A DNA stretch of 64,000 bases, from positions 434,001-498,000 of the forward strand of contig JACKOY010000001.1 in the NCBI GenBank assembly GCA_024233935.1, in the 5' to 3' direction. Under the pieces are notes generated by a model. It made no database searches, was not told the DNA's origin, and saw only the letters and a list, made by a program, of their open reading frames with translations. Each line of letters begins with the position of its first letter. The stretch's first letter is position 1. The DNA comes from Spirochaetales bacterium. GTDB lineage: Bacteria > Spirochaetota > Leptospiria > Leptospirales > Leptonemataceae. Below, in pieces: positions 17,385 through 27,300 of this stretch. The position numbers and the translations under genes were made by a program.

Positions 17385-19580
17385 TCAGAGCGGGTCGATC
17401 TCGTTTCCCGGTCGATAGCGACTTTCGACACGGTCGAGCAGGTCCTCGCGATAAAAGAGCGTCGGGCGAAGCTGCCGGCGTTGAAACAACAACGCCTGGT
17501 CGCTGTAGTGCGGGCTGCCTTCGCGGTTCACATTTCCGTACTGGTGCAGCGACCAGGAGCGTGGTCCCTCCGGCTGAAATTCCACGATGAGTATATAGGA
17601 GTCGCCGGCCCAGCCACGGTAGATGTCACCGTCGATGGTGCCGTGCACGGCATTCAGCACGTCCGCTCCACCGCCGACTCCAATATTGACATCGCCCCGC
17701 ACCAGCCGCTGAACTTCGCCGAGGGGCACATCAAAGCGACCGTAGTTGCTCAGCAGAAACTGCATGGCATCCTGAAAGCACAAAGCCGGCGCCGGAATTT
17801 CTATCGCCCGGTCAACGATTCGGGCATGCCAGATGGGTCTCCAGGTCAACAACGCCAGTGCAGCGATAGGGCTTTCTTCGTCCGTGTTGCCATCCCAGAG
17901 CCGCAACATGTCCAGGGCGCGGCGTTCAGTCTGGTTGCGTGGTTGATACTCTGCCAGCAGGGGACGGATTGCTTCTGAGTAGATGGGTGCGTCTTCCTCG
18001 TAATGGCGATCCCATTTGTAGCGCAAGAATTCGGCCCGTGTAATAGCCGCATCGTCTCCAAACAGGTGAAGCGAACGCAGGGCGCGGTTGGACATGCGTT
18101 CATCGATGCCCATGTTCGCCGGATATTCTTGCGGTTGCGGATTGCCGGGACCGGTCGTGGTGCGAAAGGGGGTGCTGTTGCAATTCTGCACGAAACCCGA
18201 CGGTGGATTTTCTACGCGCGGCAGGCGGTCGTAGGGCAGATAGTCGTTCCAGAGCGCGCCGCGGGTGTTGCCCGGAAGAACTGCGGTGTAGTCGTAGCCG
18301 TCGGCGCGTAGCGGCAGAAGCGCGTTGTAGACGTAGCCGATATTGGCGGAGTCAGCGTAAACCGTGTTGAACATGGGAATTGCATGAATACGCATGGCCG
18401 TTCGCCATTCGTCCAGGTTTCGGGCGCGATTCATGCGGTACCATTGCTCTATGGCCCCTATCAGTCGCCCCATGCCCGCGTAGCGGATCGCGTAGGTTCC
18501 GTGATCGGTGACAACCGTCGGGCCGAAGATGCTTCGATAGAACGTGCGCGGGACGGAAATCTCAAGCCAGGGTAGCTCGACACGGATGGCATCCTCGAAC
18601 ACTTCCAGCTCAAGCGTTTCGCCATCCACGATGTAATGCGTTTCGTCGCTCATCTCCAGTTTGTAGACATCCCACAGGTCCGGGCTGTTGACGGTGTGCG
18701 CCCAGGCGACGTTTTCGTTGTGCCCGTGAAAAATCAGCGGGCCGCCGGGAAACGTGCCGCCTTCCATATTCCAGCCTTCGTCGGAACTCAGATGGGCCTC
18801 GTACCAGGCCACCGGTCCCTCCCAGGGCTGATGCGAGTTGATGTTGATGCGTACGATGCCGTCGGCCGAACGTGTTCTTCCTACGGCGTGCGCGTTGGAC
18901 GCCAGAAAGACCGGTGTGGAATCCCGGTGGATAGCGCGCCCGGCCTGCTCAGTCACCGCTTCCGGCGCGTCCGAGCGGATGGGCCCGGGGAGCGGGTCTC
19001 CTACCTCGAGGGGCGCATCGTCCATGATGCGTTTTAAGGCGAAGTCCACCCGGTAAAAGAGCGGCAGCTTGTGAATGAGCGTCGCCGCCAGATCAATGCC
19101 GGTGAAAGGCAGGAATCTTCCGTCCGCCTCATCGGGATGTAAAGCCGCGTAATAATTGAGCCCCTGAGCATAACCTTCCAGAAGCGCCCGGGTGTCCGGC
19201 GCCAGAGTTTCGTAGAGCTCCTCGGCCTCCGCACGGACTCGAAATAGCCGCACGTAAAAGTCGTTCCCGATGGCCTGCTCGCTGAGTACCAGCCGGGCCA
19301 GATCGCCCCGGGCCGCAATGATGCCGCCGGCAATCAAAGGCCAGTCGTCTTCGCTGTGCGCGTAGGCCAACCCAAAGGCCGTATCGGCATCGGTTTGACC
19401 GTGCACGTGCGGCACTCCCCATTCGTCCCGGATGATCTCAACCCGGGCAGCCCGGGCAAGCTGGTCGGCGGTCACAGGGGGCACCATGCGCTGGATAGTC
19501 TGTCTCAGCTTGGCCCAGCCGGCCAAAAACACGGCGACCCCCAGCACTATCAGAATCCAGATCTTGATGCGCTTTCTCAT
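17385..19580 (-). CDS. Penicillin acylase family (Ntn) hydrolase
   Basis: 731 residues; RBS GAGGGG. N-terminal membrane anchor or signal sequence at about 6-22. In the precursor of this family an alpha chain, linker and beta chain are separated by autocleavage before an N-terminal serine; here the likely nucleophile is S228 in the ASNAHAVGR segment (usually SNAW). The alpha part (about 45-190) and the beta motifs GTFPGGPLIFHGHNENVAWAH and PANMGIDERMSNRAL support the family. Members hydrolyse amide bonds of beta-lactams or acyl-homoserine lactones; the substrate here is unknown. It is exported or periplasmic and divergent from the next forward gene. Confidence 0.87.
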   Translation of the reverse strand: MRKRIKIWILIVLGVAVFLAGWAKLRQTIQRMVPPVTADQLARAARVEIIRDEWGVPHVHGQTDADTAFGLAYAHSEDDWPLIAGGIIAARGDLARLVLSEQAIGNDFYVRLFRVRAEAEELYETLAPDTRALLEGYAQGLNYYAALHPDEADGRFLPFTGIDLAATLIHKLPLFYRVDFALKRIMDDAPLEVGDPLPGPIRSDAPEAVTEQAGRAIHRDSTPVFLASNAHAVGRTRSADGIVRININSHQPWEGPVAWYEAHLSSDEGWNMEGGTFPGGPLIFHGHNENVAWAHTVNSPDLWDVYKLEMSDETHYIVDGETLELEVFEDAIRVELPWLEISVPRTFYRSIFGPTVVTDHGTYAIRYAGMGRLIGAIEQWYRMNRARNLDEWRTAMRIHAIPMFNTVYADSANIGYVYNALLPLRADGYDYTAVLPGNTRGALWNDYLPYDRLPRVENPPSGFVQNCNSTPFRTTTGPGNPQPQEYPANMGIDERMSNRALRSLHLFGDDAAITRAEFLRYKWDRHYEEDAPIYSEAIRPLLAEYQPRNQTERRALDMLRLWDGNTDEESPIAALALLTWRPIWHARIVDRAIEIPAPALCFQDAMQFLLSNYGRFDVPLGEVQRLVRGDVNIGVGGGADVLNAVHGTIDGDIYRGWAGDSYILIVEFQPEGPRSWSLHQYGNVNREGSPHYSDQALLFQRRQLRPTLFYREDLLDRVESRYRPGNEIDPL

Positions 19581-19665
19581 CGTCGCCCCTCGCCCGGAAT
19601 GTTATTGTACTTGGGGGAGCATTCGGCAAGCATTGTCGGAAGAGACATTGCGGAGGTTGTGACCA

Positions 19666-19923
19666 ATGTTTGTAAACGAAGATCGCCAGGCCATGCTCCG
19701 GGATTTCACCGACGCCGCCATCGGGCTGACTCGCACGGTTGAGGACTTTGTCCGCTGGAACGCGGCCCGGGTGCTCATCCGCTGGAACGCGCTTGTGCTC
19801 CGCGGCGAGGATGACCTGAGTCCCGTTTCCATGGGCCTGAAGCGTGCTCTGGATGATTGGCTGCTTCGGGAAGAAGGCCCCAAAAAGCCCGTGGACACGG
19901 ACGCCAGAACTCCGCAATTTTGA
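19666..19923 (+). CDS. Small hypothetical protein, 85 residues
   Basis: Good ribosome site GCGGAGG eight bases before the ATG supports translation. Helical sequence with LRDFTDAAIGLTRTVEDFVRWN and a lysine/proline-rich tail; no membrane helix or recognised motif. It is 52 bases upstream of the rhomboid start and probably in the same transcript. Confidence 0.55.
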   Translation: MFVNEDRQAMLRDFTDAAIGLTRTVEDFVRWNAARVLIRWNALVLRGEDDLSPVSMGLKRALDDWLLREEGPKKPVDTDARTPQF

Positions 19924-19975
19924 TGGCACTCGAGGGCCGTTCGAAGAGTATGATTCTTTCGAGCGGCACGAATCG

Positions 19976-20869
19976 ATGCTACGGCGATACACACCCCCCG
20001 CGACCTTTCTGATCTTTGCCTTAAACGCGGTTGTTTTTGCGTTTTTCTACTCCGGCTCTGTCCTGGAAGGTGTGTTACTCCCAATGTCGGAGCCGCCGAT
20101 CGGAACTCTGCACGGGGAGGTGTTTCGCTATCTGGCCCTTATACCGGAAGATTTCTGGGAGCACCAGTACGTCTGGCAGCCGCTCACCTCAATGTTTTTG
20201 CATATATCGCCCTTTCATTTCCTGGTGAACATGATGGTCCTCTTCGGGATCGGCACACCCATGGAATTGACTCTGGGTTCCCGACGCTTCGCCTGGCTCT
20301 ACATCATTTCCGGCCTTTGCGGCGCGCTTTTTATGATCTTTCCCATGCACGAGCTCCGACCTGCCATGGGCGCTTCTGCGGCCCTGTTCGGTCTGCTCGG
20401 TTCTCTGGCCGTCTTTTATCCCCGCGTACGTTTGCAGTTCTTATTTTTGATCCCGATTCGCGCCTGGCAACTCGCGATCGGCTTGGGTGTGCTTTCGATT
20501 CTGGCCCGGGCAAACGGCTGGCTCGACACAATCGCACATCTGGCGCACCTGGGAGGACTGGTGGGCGGCGTTCTGTACGCCCGTTTTGCGCTGAAGCTCG
20601 AAGTGGGCTCCGAAGAAATCGGGGCGAAGTACCGCGACCTCAATCCTTTTGGGGTTGCCCGCTCCCGGAAAACCGAGGCTTCCCGTGTGCTGGACCTGCT
20701 GGAGCGCGCTCGTGGTGCCACCGCCTCAGACGAAAGCGCGGAAAAGCGGCCTTTGCCACCGGTCGCCGACGACCGCCCACAACCCCCCCAAAGCCCCCCC
20801 GGCCCGGGTGAGCAACAACGGCGGCTACTCTACAATCCTCAAACCGGCCAGTTTTACTACGAAGAATGA
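19976..20869 (+). CDS. Rhomboid intramembrane serine protease
   Basis: 297 residues if it starts at the ATG at 19976; a longer in-frame opening to 19844 overlaps the preceding gene. Six membrane helices in the first ~205 residues. Active-site pieces: HFLVN (helix 2, Asn85), G-A-S134-A in the fourth helix, and the catalytic His (H191) in AHLGG of the sixth helix; L1 has the R-F/W-type aromatic pattern. Rhomboids cleave substrates within membranes. The C-terminal ~90 residues are cytoplasmic, Pro- and Arg-rich, and end in a QTGQFYYEE sequence. Stop faces the STAS gene stop 15 bases away. Confidence 0.87.
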   Translation: MLRRYTPPATFLIFALNAVVFAFFYSGSVLEGVLLPMSEPPIGTLHGEVFRYLALIPEDFWEHQYVWQPLTSMFLHISPFHFLVNMMVLFGIGTPMELTLGSRRFAWLYIISGLCGALFMIFPMHELRPAMGASAALFGLLGSLAVFYPRVRLQFLFLIPIRAWQLAIGLGVLSILARANGWLDTIAHLAHLGGLVGGVLYARFALKLEVGSEEIGAKYRDLNPFGVARSRKTEASRVLDLLERARGATASDESAEKRPLPPVADDRPQPPQSPPGPGEQQRRLLYNPQTGQFYYEE

Positions 20870-20884
20870 GCGTAGCCCGGGCGG

Positions 20885-21226
20885 TTAGAAGTCGTAGCTT
20901 TCCAGCGCTTCATCGACAGTACGAAAAATCTCAAAAACCGATGAGAGTTTCGTAATCTCCATCAGGTTTTCGACATCGGCGTTCAGGCCCGCGAAGACGA
21001 TGCGACCATTCAGATTCTCAACATGCTTGAAGATATTCAAGAATACGCCCAGAGCCGCGGAATTCACGAAGGGCACTTTTTTCATGTCGATGATAAACTT
21101 GGGCGCCACACCAGGTTTGATGTATTTTTCCATACGATCGGCCAGATTGTATTCATCGCCGGACTTGATCGCGCCTTCAATGCGAACAATGTGTACCTCT
21201 CCCTTAGTGACGACCTTCACCTTCAT
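20885..21226 (-). CDS. STAS-domain anti-sigma-factor antagonist
   Basis: 113 residues from the ATG at 21226, which overlaps the upstream stop as ATGA. The STAS fold is recognisable from VHIVRIEGAIKSGDE, FIIDMKKVPFVNS-AALGVFL and the C-terminal EIFRTVDEALESY. The phosphoacceptor is probably S56 in FVNSAALG; phosphorylated forms release an anti-sigma factor and PP2C-type phosphatases reverse it. It is the last gene of a three-gene cassette behind a sigma factor; two SpoIIE-type phosphatases elsewhere in the window are candidate partners. Confidence 0.88.
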   Translation of the reverse strand: MKVKVVTKGEVHIVRIEGAIKSGDEYNLADRMEKYIKPGVAPKFIIDMKKVPFVNSAALGVFLNIFKHVENLNGRIVFAGLNADVENLMEITKLSSVFEIFRTVDEALESYDF

Positions 21227-21777
21227 TCCTGGATGCTGAATTGAAGAGCCCGCGTCTCGTTTAGTTGCAGGCAATACTCGCCGGGTCGAAGCCCGCCAAG
21301 TTGCCAGGACGCTCTCTTACGCAGGAGCATTTTGTCCACGATCTCGCCGGCTCTGTAAAGCGAAATCCACACGGGGTCCCCATTTTTTCCTGCGCTTTCC
21401 AGTCGGAGACATAGTTCGGTCGCGTGTCCACCCAGCTCGATCAGCACGTAACGTTCATCAACCGGTACTATGTCTGCAAAAAGGACCGGTCGTTCCCGGG
21501 AACGAAAGGTCGTTGCTGTCGCAGGCTGAAAACCAGCACTCAAATCCACAATTGCCCCGGAGCGAACTGCAAACGAGCGTCTTTCGCGCGTCTCAGAACC
21601 CGCGCAGTCCTGTGCGATTGTCAGGTCCTCAAGGATCATCATCGCTTCACGGAATTCATAGGGAGTCAGGCGAAGGAGCGCATCGGCGGCCTGATCGTCT
21701 GTTTGAAAAAGGGCGTCTTCCAGAAGGTCCAGGGATCGCTTCAGTTGTGAATCAGAGGGTTCTTGCGGTATTTTCAT
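21223..21777 (-). CDS. Hypothetical protein between sigma factor and STAS protein
   Basis: 184 residues; ATGA overlaps at both ends fix its boundaries. Residues 1-60 look helical (LTPYEFREAMMILEDL), followed by a beta-rich part of alternating hydrophobics (RYVLIELGGHATELCLRLESAG, WISLYRAGEIVDKMLLR) and LGGLRPGEYCLQL, like a small beta-sandwich. No membrane helix, no cysteines in zinc pattern. Its position makes an anti-sigma factor or sensor of the neighbouring proteins plausible, but there is no sequence evidence for it. Confidence 0.7.
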   Translation of the reverse strand: MKIPQEPSDSQLKRSLDLLEDALFQTDDQAADALLRLTPYEFREAMMILEDLTIAQDCAGSETRERRSFAVRSGAIVDLSAGFQPATATTFRSRERPVLFADIVPVDERYVLIELGGHATELCLRLESAGKNGDPVWISLYRAGEIVDKMLLRKRASWQLGGLRPGEYCLQLNETRALQFSIQE

Positions 21778-22553
21778 CTTTCAGTCTCCTTGAGGATTTG
21801 CAGGGCCCTGGCAAGGCGGCGCCAGACGCTGGAGCGACCAATGCCGAAGATCTCTTCCAGTTCGGCAAATGTGAACAGGCCACCGTCCCTTCGCAGCGAT
21901 CGGGCGATTCTGGTTTTCCAGCGGCGCCAGTTTTGGGCTTGTTCGGGCGAGCCACCCCTTCCCAGCAGTTGCCCGAGGTACGACGCCCGATCCTGCAATC
22001 GGCGTGCCCGATCATTACACGCGAGCTTGCGTTCCCGAAAGCGCCTTAAGGTATCGATCGCGAGCGGCCCCCCGGCCAGGCTGACGAGCACTTTCAAATC
22101 ATCCAGCTCAGGGTCCAGGCCGTACTGTAGCTTGACCAGCAGGCGATCGTTTTCGTCGAGCTTTCTAAGAGAGCGCTGAAGCGCGATAAGGCCGGGCAGG
22201 CCACCCGCATCTCGATCGTAGACCGGCGCCCGGTGTCGTTCCTCCTTCAGCGTACGTCTCCGTCGTTTCCGTATGAAATTCATGAACTCGTGGCGGAGGA
22301 ACGTTGCCAGAAACGCGCGCACCGGAATGTGCTGGCGCTCGCGGTAAAGTTCCATGCACAGCTCCACGCGTTCACAGAAATGCACATAGAAGTCTCCTAC
22401 AAGGTCGGCATCGCGAGCAAGCCGGGCCCGGGTGTATGCAATCACAAAAGGTGTTGCTCCCTCCAGAAAGCGCTGGCGACTACCCGTCCAGATGGAATGG
22501 TCGTGCAGTGATTCGATATCAATTTCGCGCAGGCGGTATACGGTGCCGGTCAT
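21774..22553 (-). CDS. Sigma-70-family-like transcription factor
   Basis: 259 residues, RBS GAGGGG. Residues ~30-115 fit a divergent sigma region 2 (RARLARDADLVGDFYVHF, then FLRHEFMNFIRKRRRR). The C-terminal ~60 residues have a helix-turn-helix (FTFAELEEIFGIGRSSVWRRLARALQIL) at the region-4 location. A long linker lies between. No canonical region 3 is seen and ECF-like features are weak, so it could also be a sigma-like regulator. The stop overlaps the next gene start. Confidence in the sigma call is moderate. Confidence 0.62.
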   Translation of the reverse strand: MTGTVYRLREIDIESLHDHSIWTGSRQRFLEGATPFVIAYTRARLARDADLVGDFYVHFCERVELCMELYRERQHIPVRAFLATFLRHEFMNFIRKRRRRTLKEERHRAPVYDRDAGGLPGLIALQRSLRKLDENDRLLVKLQYGLDPELDDLKVLVSLAGGPLAIDTLRRFRERKLACNDRARRLQDRASYLGQLLGRGGSPEQAQNWRRWKTRIARSLRRDGGLFTFAELEEIFGIGRSSVWRRLARALQILKETER

Positions 22554-22677
22554 CGTGTCCCCTCGAAGTGGAAGGGGTCGCCGGTTTGCGATCTGTCCCG
22601 CTTTTTTTTAGCGACGTGCGGGCCGATCGTGTCACTTTTTCACAAGAAACCACCGAACGGTCGTTTGCGGGCAAAAA

Positions 22678-23586
22678 ATGAGTCAGGAGCAATACTATCA
22701 TTTCTTCAAGATGGAAGGCACAGCCAACGACTACATCTTTGTTGACCGGCGGGACGACCGGGTTCTGCTTCCGGATGACCTGAAAGCGGCGTTGCCCTTG
22801 CTCTGCGACCGCCACCGCGGCATAGGAGCCGATGGGTTGGTTCTGATTGGCGCGCCTTCCCGGCCCGGCTCCCTCGCCCGTATGCACATGTGGAACGCCG
22901 ATGGCTCTGCCTCGGATATGTGCGGCAATGCCCTGCGTTGCATTGCCCTATTTCTGCATCGGGCGGGGGCCGAGGACCAATTCACAATCGAAAGCGCCGT
23001 CGGAACGCATGCCTGTCGTGTGCTCGATGCCGAAAGCCGTTCGGCGCGTGTGGAGGTGGACATGGGTTTGCCCCGTTTCGAGGCTTCCGACATTCCTTTT
23101 AATCCCGAAGCGCTGGGGCTCAAAGAACGGGCCGGTCCCTGGCTGGACGTTCCGTTGACGATCCAGGATCAGCAGTTTCGAGCAAGCCTCGTGTCCATGG
23201 GCAACCCGCATTGCGTGATTTTTGTAGAGCGAGCGGACGACGTGGATCTTCGAGAATTGGGCCCGCTTCTGGAAAGGCATGCCGCTTTCCCGGAACGCGC
23301 GAACGTGGAGTTTGTTTCCAGGCAGGGCAACGGCGCATCTTTCTATCAGCGTACTTTTGAACGCGGTAGCGGGGAGACTCTGGCCTGCGGCAGCGGGGCC
23401 TGCGCCGTACTGGCTGCGGCAGTGCTGACCGGTCGCAGTGCGCGGTCCGCTTCGATTCGCTTACGCGGGGGAGTTCTGGATCTGACCTGGCAGGGCGAGG
23501 CCACGAATCCCGGCTCCATTCTTATGACCGGCCAGGCCCGCCTGGTGTTTGAGGGCGACTTTCGTGCCCGTGACTTTCCTTCTTAA
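22678..23586 (+). CDS. dapF: Diaminopimelate epimerase
   Basis: 302 residues. It epimerises LL- to meso-diaminopimelate, supplying lysine and the peptidoglycan cross-link residue. Two active-site thiols are present: C82 in NADGSASDMCGNALRC and C237 in GSGETLACGSGACA. The N-terminal FFKMEGTANDYIFVD and GNPHCVIFVE motifs fit. Divergent from the sigma-factor gene. Three bases after its stop an unknown gene begins. Confidence 0.95.
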   Translation: MSQEQYYHFFKMEGTANDYIFVDRRDDRVLLPDDLKAALPLLCDRHRGIGADGLVLIGAPSRPGSLARMHMWNADGSASDMCGNALRCIALFLHRAGAEDQFTIESAVGTHACRVLDAESRSARVEVDMGLPRFEASDIPFNPEALGLKERAGPWLDVPLTIQDQQFRASLVSMGNPHCVIFVERADDVDLRELGPLLERHAAFPERANVEFVSRQGNGASFYQRTFERGSGETLACGSGACAVLAAAVLTGRSARSASIRLRGGVLDLTWQGEATNPGSILMTGQARLVFEGDFRARDFPS

Positions 23587-23589
23587 ATC

Positions 23590-24357
23590 ATGCTACTGGA
23601 CCAACCCGACACCATAGAAGAGGTTTCGCTTATCCGGCAGTTGCAGAGCAGACTGCAAGCGACAGGCCGCGTCGATGACGTGATTCCAGAGATGGTGCAG
23701 TGGAACGTTCCCTGTTTCGCCCTGCGTCAGCTCTGGCCGGAGGCCTGGGCGGACTTTGTGAGAGAGCCCCGGCCAATTGCTTTTGCGATTGCGGAGCAGG
23801 GCTGGCGGGGTCGGATCGAGAACCTGAATTCAAGCCTCAAGCGGGCGCACGAAGGCTATTTTTTACACTTCGAAAAGAGCTACGTGATGTCGTGCGAGCT
23901 TGTGGTCGTTGTCGCCCGCTTCGAGGATCGACTGGCTTTGACACGCGTACTTCGTTCCGGCGAGCAGGACTGGGTCAGCCGTGACCAGGAGTCGGTGCGT
24001 TTCCGTCGCACCGATGGCAGCGTTGTCGATCACTTTCGTGTGCGCGGCGACGTGCAACTTGAAAAACGCGACGTGCGCACTCTGACCCTGGCAGAATACC
24101 GGAGAACCGGCCTGCAGATTCCCATGCGCGAACTCACGAGTCTGGCCCTGCTTTCCTTCGCGATGCTGCGTTTTCATAATCGTGCCCGGGCCGACGCGCG
24201 CGAGGACGATCTGGTTGCGGCCCGCGCGGCCCCGGCACTGCGAAAAGAGCACCTGCTTTTGGCCCGGGAGGTTCTCGCAGATTTTTTTAAGCAATCCGAG
24301 GACCTGACTTTGCATAGTTTCTGGGACGAGGTGCGTCGCATGGCGGGGCAGACCTGA
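23590..24357 (+). CDS. Hypothetical protein, 255 residues
   Basis: Not recognised. It starts three bases after dapF and is probably cotranscribed. The sequence is mixed helix and strand, with conserved-looking segments LWPEAWADFVREPRPIAFAI and FEKSYVMSCELVVVVARF. No signal peptide, membrane helix or known catalytic triad. Its stop faces the hybrid kinase stop 28 bases away. Confidence 0.65.
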   Translation: MLLDQPDTIEEVSLIRQLQSRLQATGRVDDVIPEMVQWNVPCFALRQLWPEAWADFVREPRPIAFAIAEQGWRGRIENLNSSLKRAHEGYFLHFEKSYVMSCELVVVVARFEDRLALTRVLRSGEQDWVSRDQESVRFRRTDGSVVDHFRVRGDVQLEKRDVRTLTLAEYRRTGLQIPMRELTSLALLSFAMLRFHNRARADAREDDLVAARAAPALRKEHLLLAREVLADFFKQSEDLTLHSFWDEVRRMAGQT

Positions 24358-24385
24358 TCGGCTGCGGTTTCCAGAGCAAATGGTC

Positions 24386-27300
24386 TCAGCCCATCCGGAC
24401 GCTATCCACGATGATGATTGCCGCATCGTCCTCAAGTCCGTGCACGTCAGGGCGCTTGGCCTTCTCAAATACGGTGGCCAGTAGCTGCTCGCCCGGGGCG
24501 TCTGGATTCAGGGCCAGGGTTTTTAACAAAAGATCGCGTTGCATTTCATTGCCCCGCTCATCGCGCAGTTCGGTAAAGCCATCTGTCAGCAAAATGAATC
24601 GATCGCCAGGTTGAATTGCGATCTCGATTTCAGAAAGTGCAATATCCTGGAAACAACCAATGACTCTGCCGCGCGGCGTCACGTGGTCGATCTTGTGGCG
24701 GCCATTGGAAGCGCTGACGTGTAACATCGGCACATGTCCGGCCCGTGCGAATCGCGCCCGGCCGGCTTTCGGGTCCAGGTGCAGATAGGCTGCCGTAATG
24801 AACTGATGCTCAATCTGATTGAGCAGCACACGATTCATGGATTCGAGCAGGCGGGCAGGATGGGCACTCTGCGCGATGCTTACGTGAAACGCAATTTTTA
24901 CCATCGCTGCTACGAGCGCTGCAGGGATGCCGTGACCGGTTACATCTGCGATCAGGATGCCCAGGCTTCCGTCTTCCATGGTCTGAAAGTCGTAGATGTC
25001 CCCGCCCACTTCTCCGTGGGGGAAGCAGCGCGCGAATAGTTTGAGCCCCGGTACGTTGGGAGGTGCGTCGGGCAAAAGCGTTCCCTGGATTCGACGGGCG
25101 ATTCGCAGTTCCTGCTCCAGGGTCAGGAGGCGGTCCCGATCGAGACTGGTACGCTTGAGTTCCGCGAGAGTCTGGACCCGGGCAAGCAGCTCCATGCGCT
25201 CAAAAGGTTTTCTTAAATAGTCGTTTGCACCGGCTCGCAAACCGGAGACCAAATCGTCGGTTCGTGCCCGCGCCGTGACGATGATGATCGGCAAATCTGT
25301 CGGGCCATGCATCTGGCGTAAGAACTCACACAACTCGAGACCGGACATGCCGGAAAGCATGACGTCCAAAAGTACCACATCGGGAAGTGGTCCTTCCGTG
25401 ATGATGGAGAGAGCCTCCTGCGCGTTTGTTGCGGTTCGCACCCGATAACCGACCGGATTCAAAAGCCCCTCCAGCACCTGCAGGTTAATCGGCTCATCGT
25501 CCACTGCCAGAATCAGCGGTCCGGGGCCGACGGAAACCGGCGCCGGCGCGGACTTTTGCGGAGGTTCCCGGCGACGTTCTGTCCCGAGCGTGGGTCGCCC
25601 GACAATGGGACTTGAGGCGGCGGCCAGCGCGGGCAGGTTGAAGTGAAAGGAGCTACCCTGACCCGGCGTTGATTGCACGGTGAGTTTGCTTCCATGCAGC
25701 TGCACGAGTTGTCGCGCTATGCTCAGGCCCAGACCGTAGCCGCCAAATCGCCTGGTAAGCGAGGAGCTCGCCTGGCGAAATGGTTCGAAGATGCTATCGA
25801 GGTGCTCTGCCGGTATTCCGATGCCCGTGTCGCGCACGGAGATTTCAACCAGTCCATCCGGACGCGCCCTGGCTTCCACGCTTACAGTTCCCGCCCGCGT
25901 GAATTTGATCGCATTGCCAACCAGATTGATGAGGATTTGCTGCAGTCGATTCTCGTCGGCCACGATTGGGGGCAGATCAATGGGTACGCGGTTTTCCAGA
26001 CTCAGCTCACCGTCTTGAACCGTGTGTCGCAGGACTTCGATGACCGATTCGGCCGCCCGATAGAGATTGATCGGTCGTGTTTCGAGACGAACTCCGCCTT
26101 CCTGTAACTGGGAAAAGTCGAGCATCTCATCGACCAGATCGGAAAGCCGACGCGCACTCGCAATCACCGTGCGTATGTCGCGCAATGCTGTTTCCGGTAG
26201 TTCCCCCGAGGATCCGGCCAGCAGAGTTTCCCCAACGCCGATGATTCCGTGTAACGGTGTGCGAAGTTCGTGAGAGGTCGTGGTCAGGAATTGGTCTTTG
26301 AGCTGGTCGGCTTCCTGAAGGCGGGCATTTTGATGGTCGAGGGTTTCGTTCAGTCGATCGATCTCGTTAAAGCGGCTGACAAAGCTGTTCGCCATTGTGG
26401 CCACCGGCAAAAACAGAAACACAAAGAAACCGTAAGGGAAAAGTGGATCCATCGGTTGCAGGTTAAGAATGCTGTTTACAATGTCCCAGGAAGCCGTCAG
26501 ATAGAGCACGGCCATCGCCAGGCACATGCGCAGGGCATCGGGATAACGCCGCCGAATGGCTACGGCCATGTAGATCGGCGGAACCAGAAGCAAAATGGGC
26601 AGGTGCACATATTTCCAGATGTCAACGATGTTGCTCAAGTAACGAAAAGGCACCGCAAGTACTGCAATGGAGAAGCCGGCTCCCAGGATCGTGATCGCTC
26701 GAACCCAGATCGCCGGCGGCCGCTGCCTTCGAAAATAGTGATCCAGGAAAAGCATGAAAAAGGGCAAGAGCAAACAAAGAGAAACATTCTCCAGCAGAGT
26801 AAGGATGCTGGTGTCGAAAACGCGTTCGTAAGCGTACCTGGTGCGGGAAAGCGAAAATGTCGTGATGGCGACACTGAACAAAAAGAAATACAGACCGTAG
26901 CGCTCGCTGCGGCGCCGCCAGAAAAGCAGCAGGTGGTAGCAACCGAACCCCAGGCAGACCAGCAAAAGGGCTATGGAGAATGTTTCATCGTTCGTTCGAT
27001 GCAGTTGCTCCAGGTCGGCAATCCGGAAACCGTTCGAGTAGAAAAGCCCGGGAACTGCGGATTGTTTTCCGCTTACGGGGCCTTCGCCCAGAATGCGAAG
27101 CGTCAAGAGATTGGGTCCCGGGTGCAAACTTCGGGGATTGATGGGAACCAGAGCGCCGATCACGGTGCGGCGTACCTCGATCGCACCGGAATCTCCCAGG
27201 TGAACGTCATCGTGCAGCAACTCGCCATTCATGTAGGCGGCCCAGTTGTCGCCGATTCCGGGAAGGTACAGCCCGAGAGACTCTTCGGGCGGCGCGGCCG

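Noticed and set aside
17385..19580. Beta-lactam resistance from the penicillin-acylase-type gene
   Set aside because: The family includes many enzymes with other substrates and the SNAH variant differs from SNAW; resistance would be over-reading.
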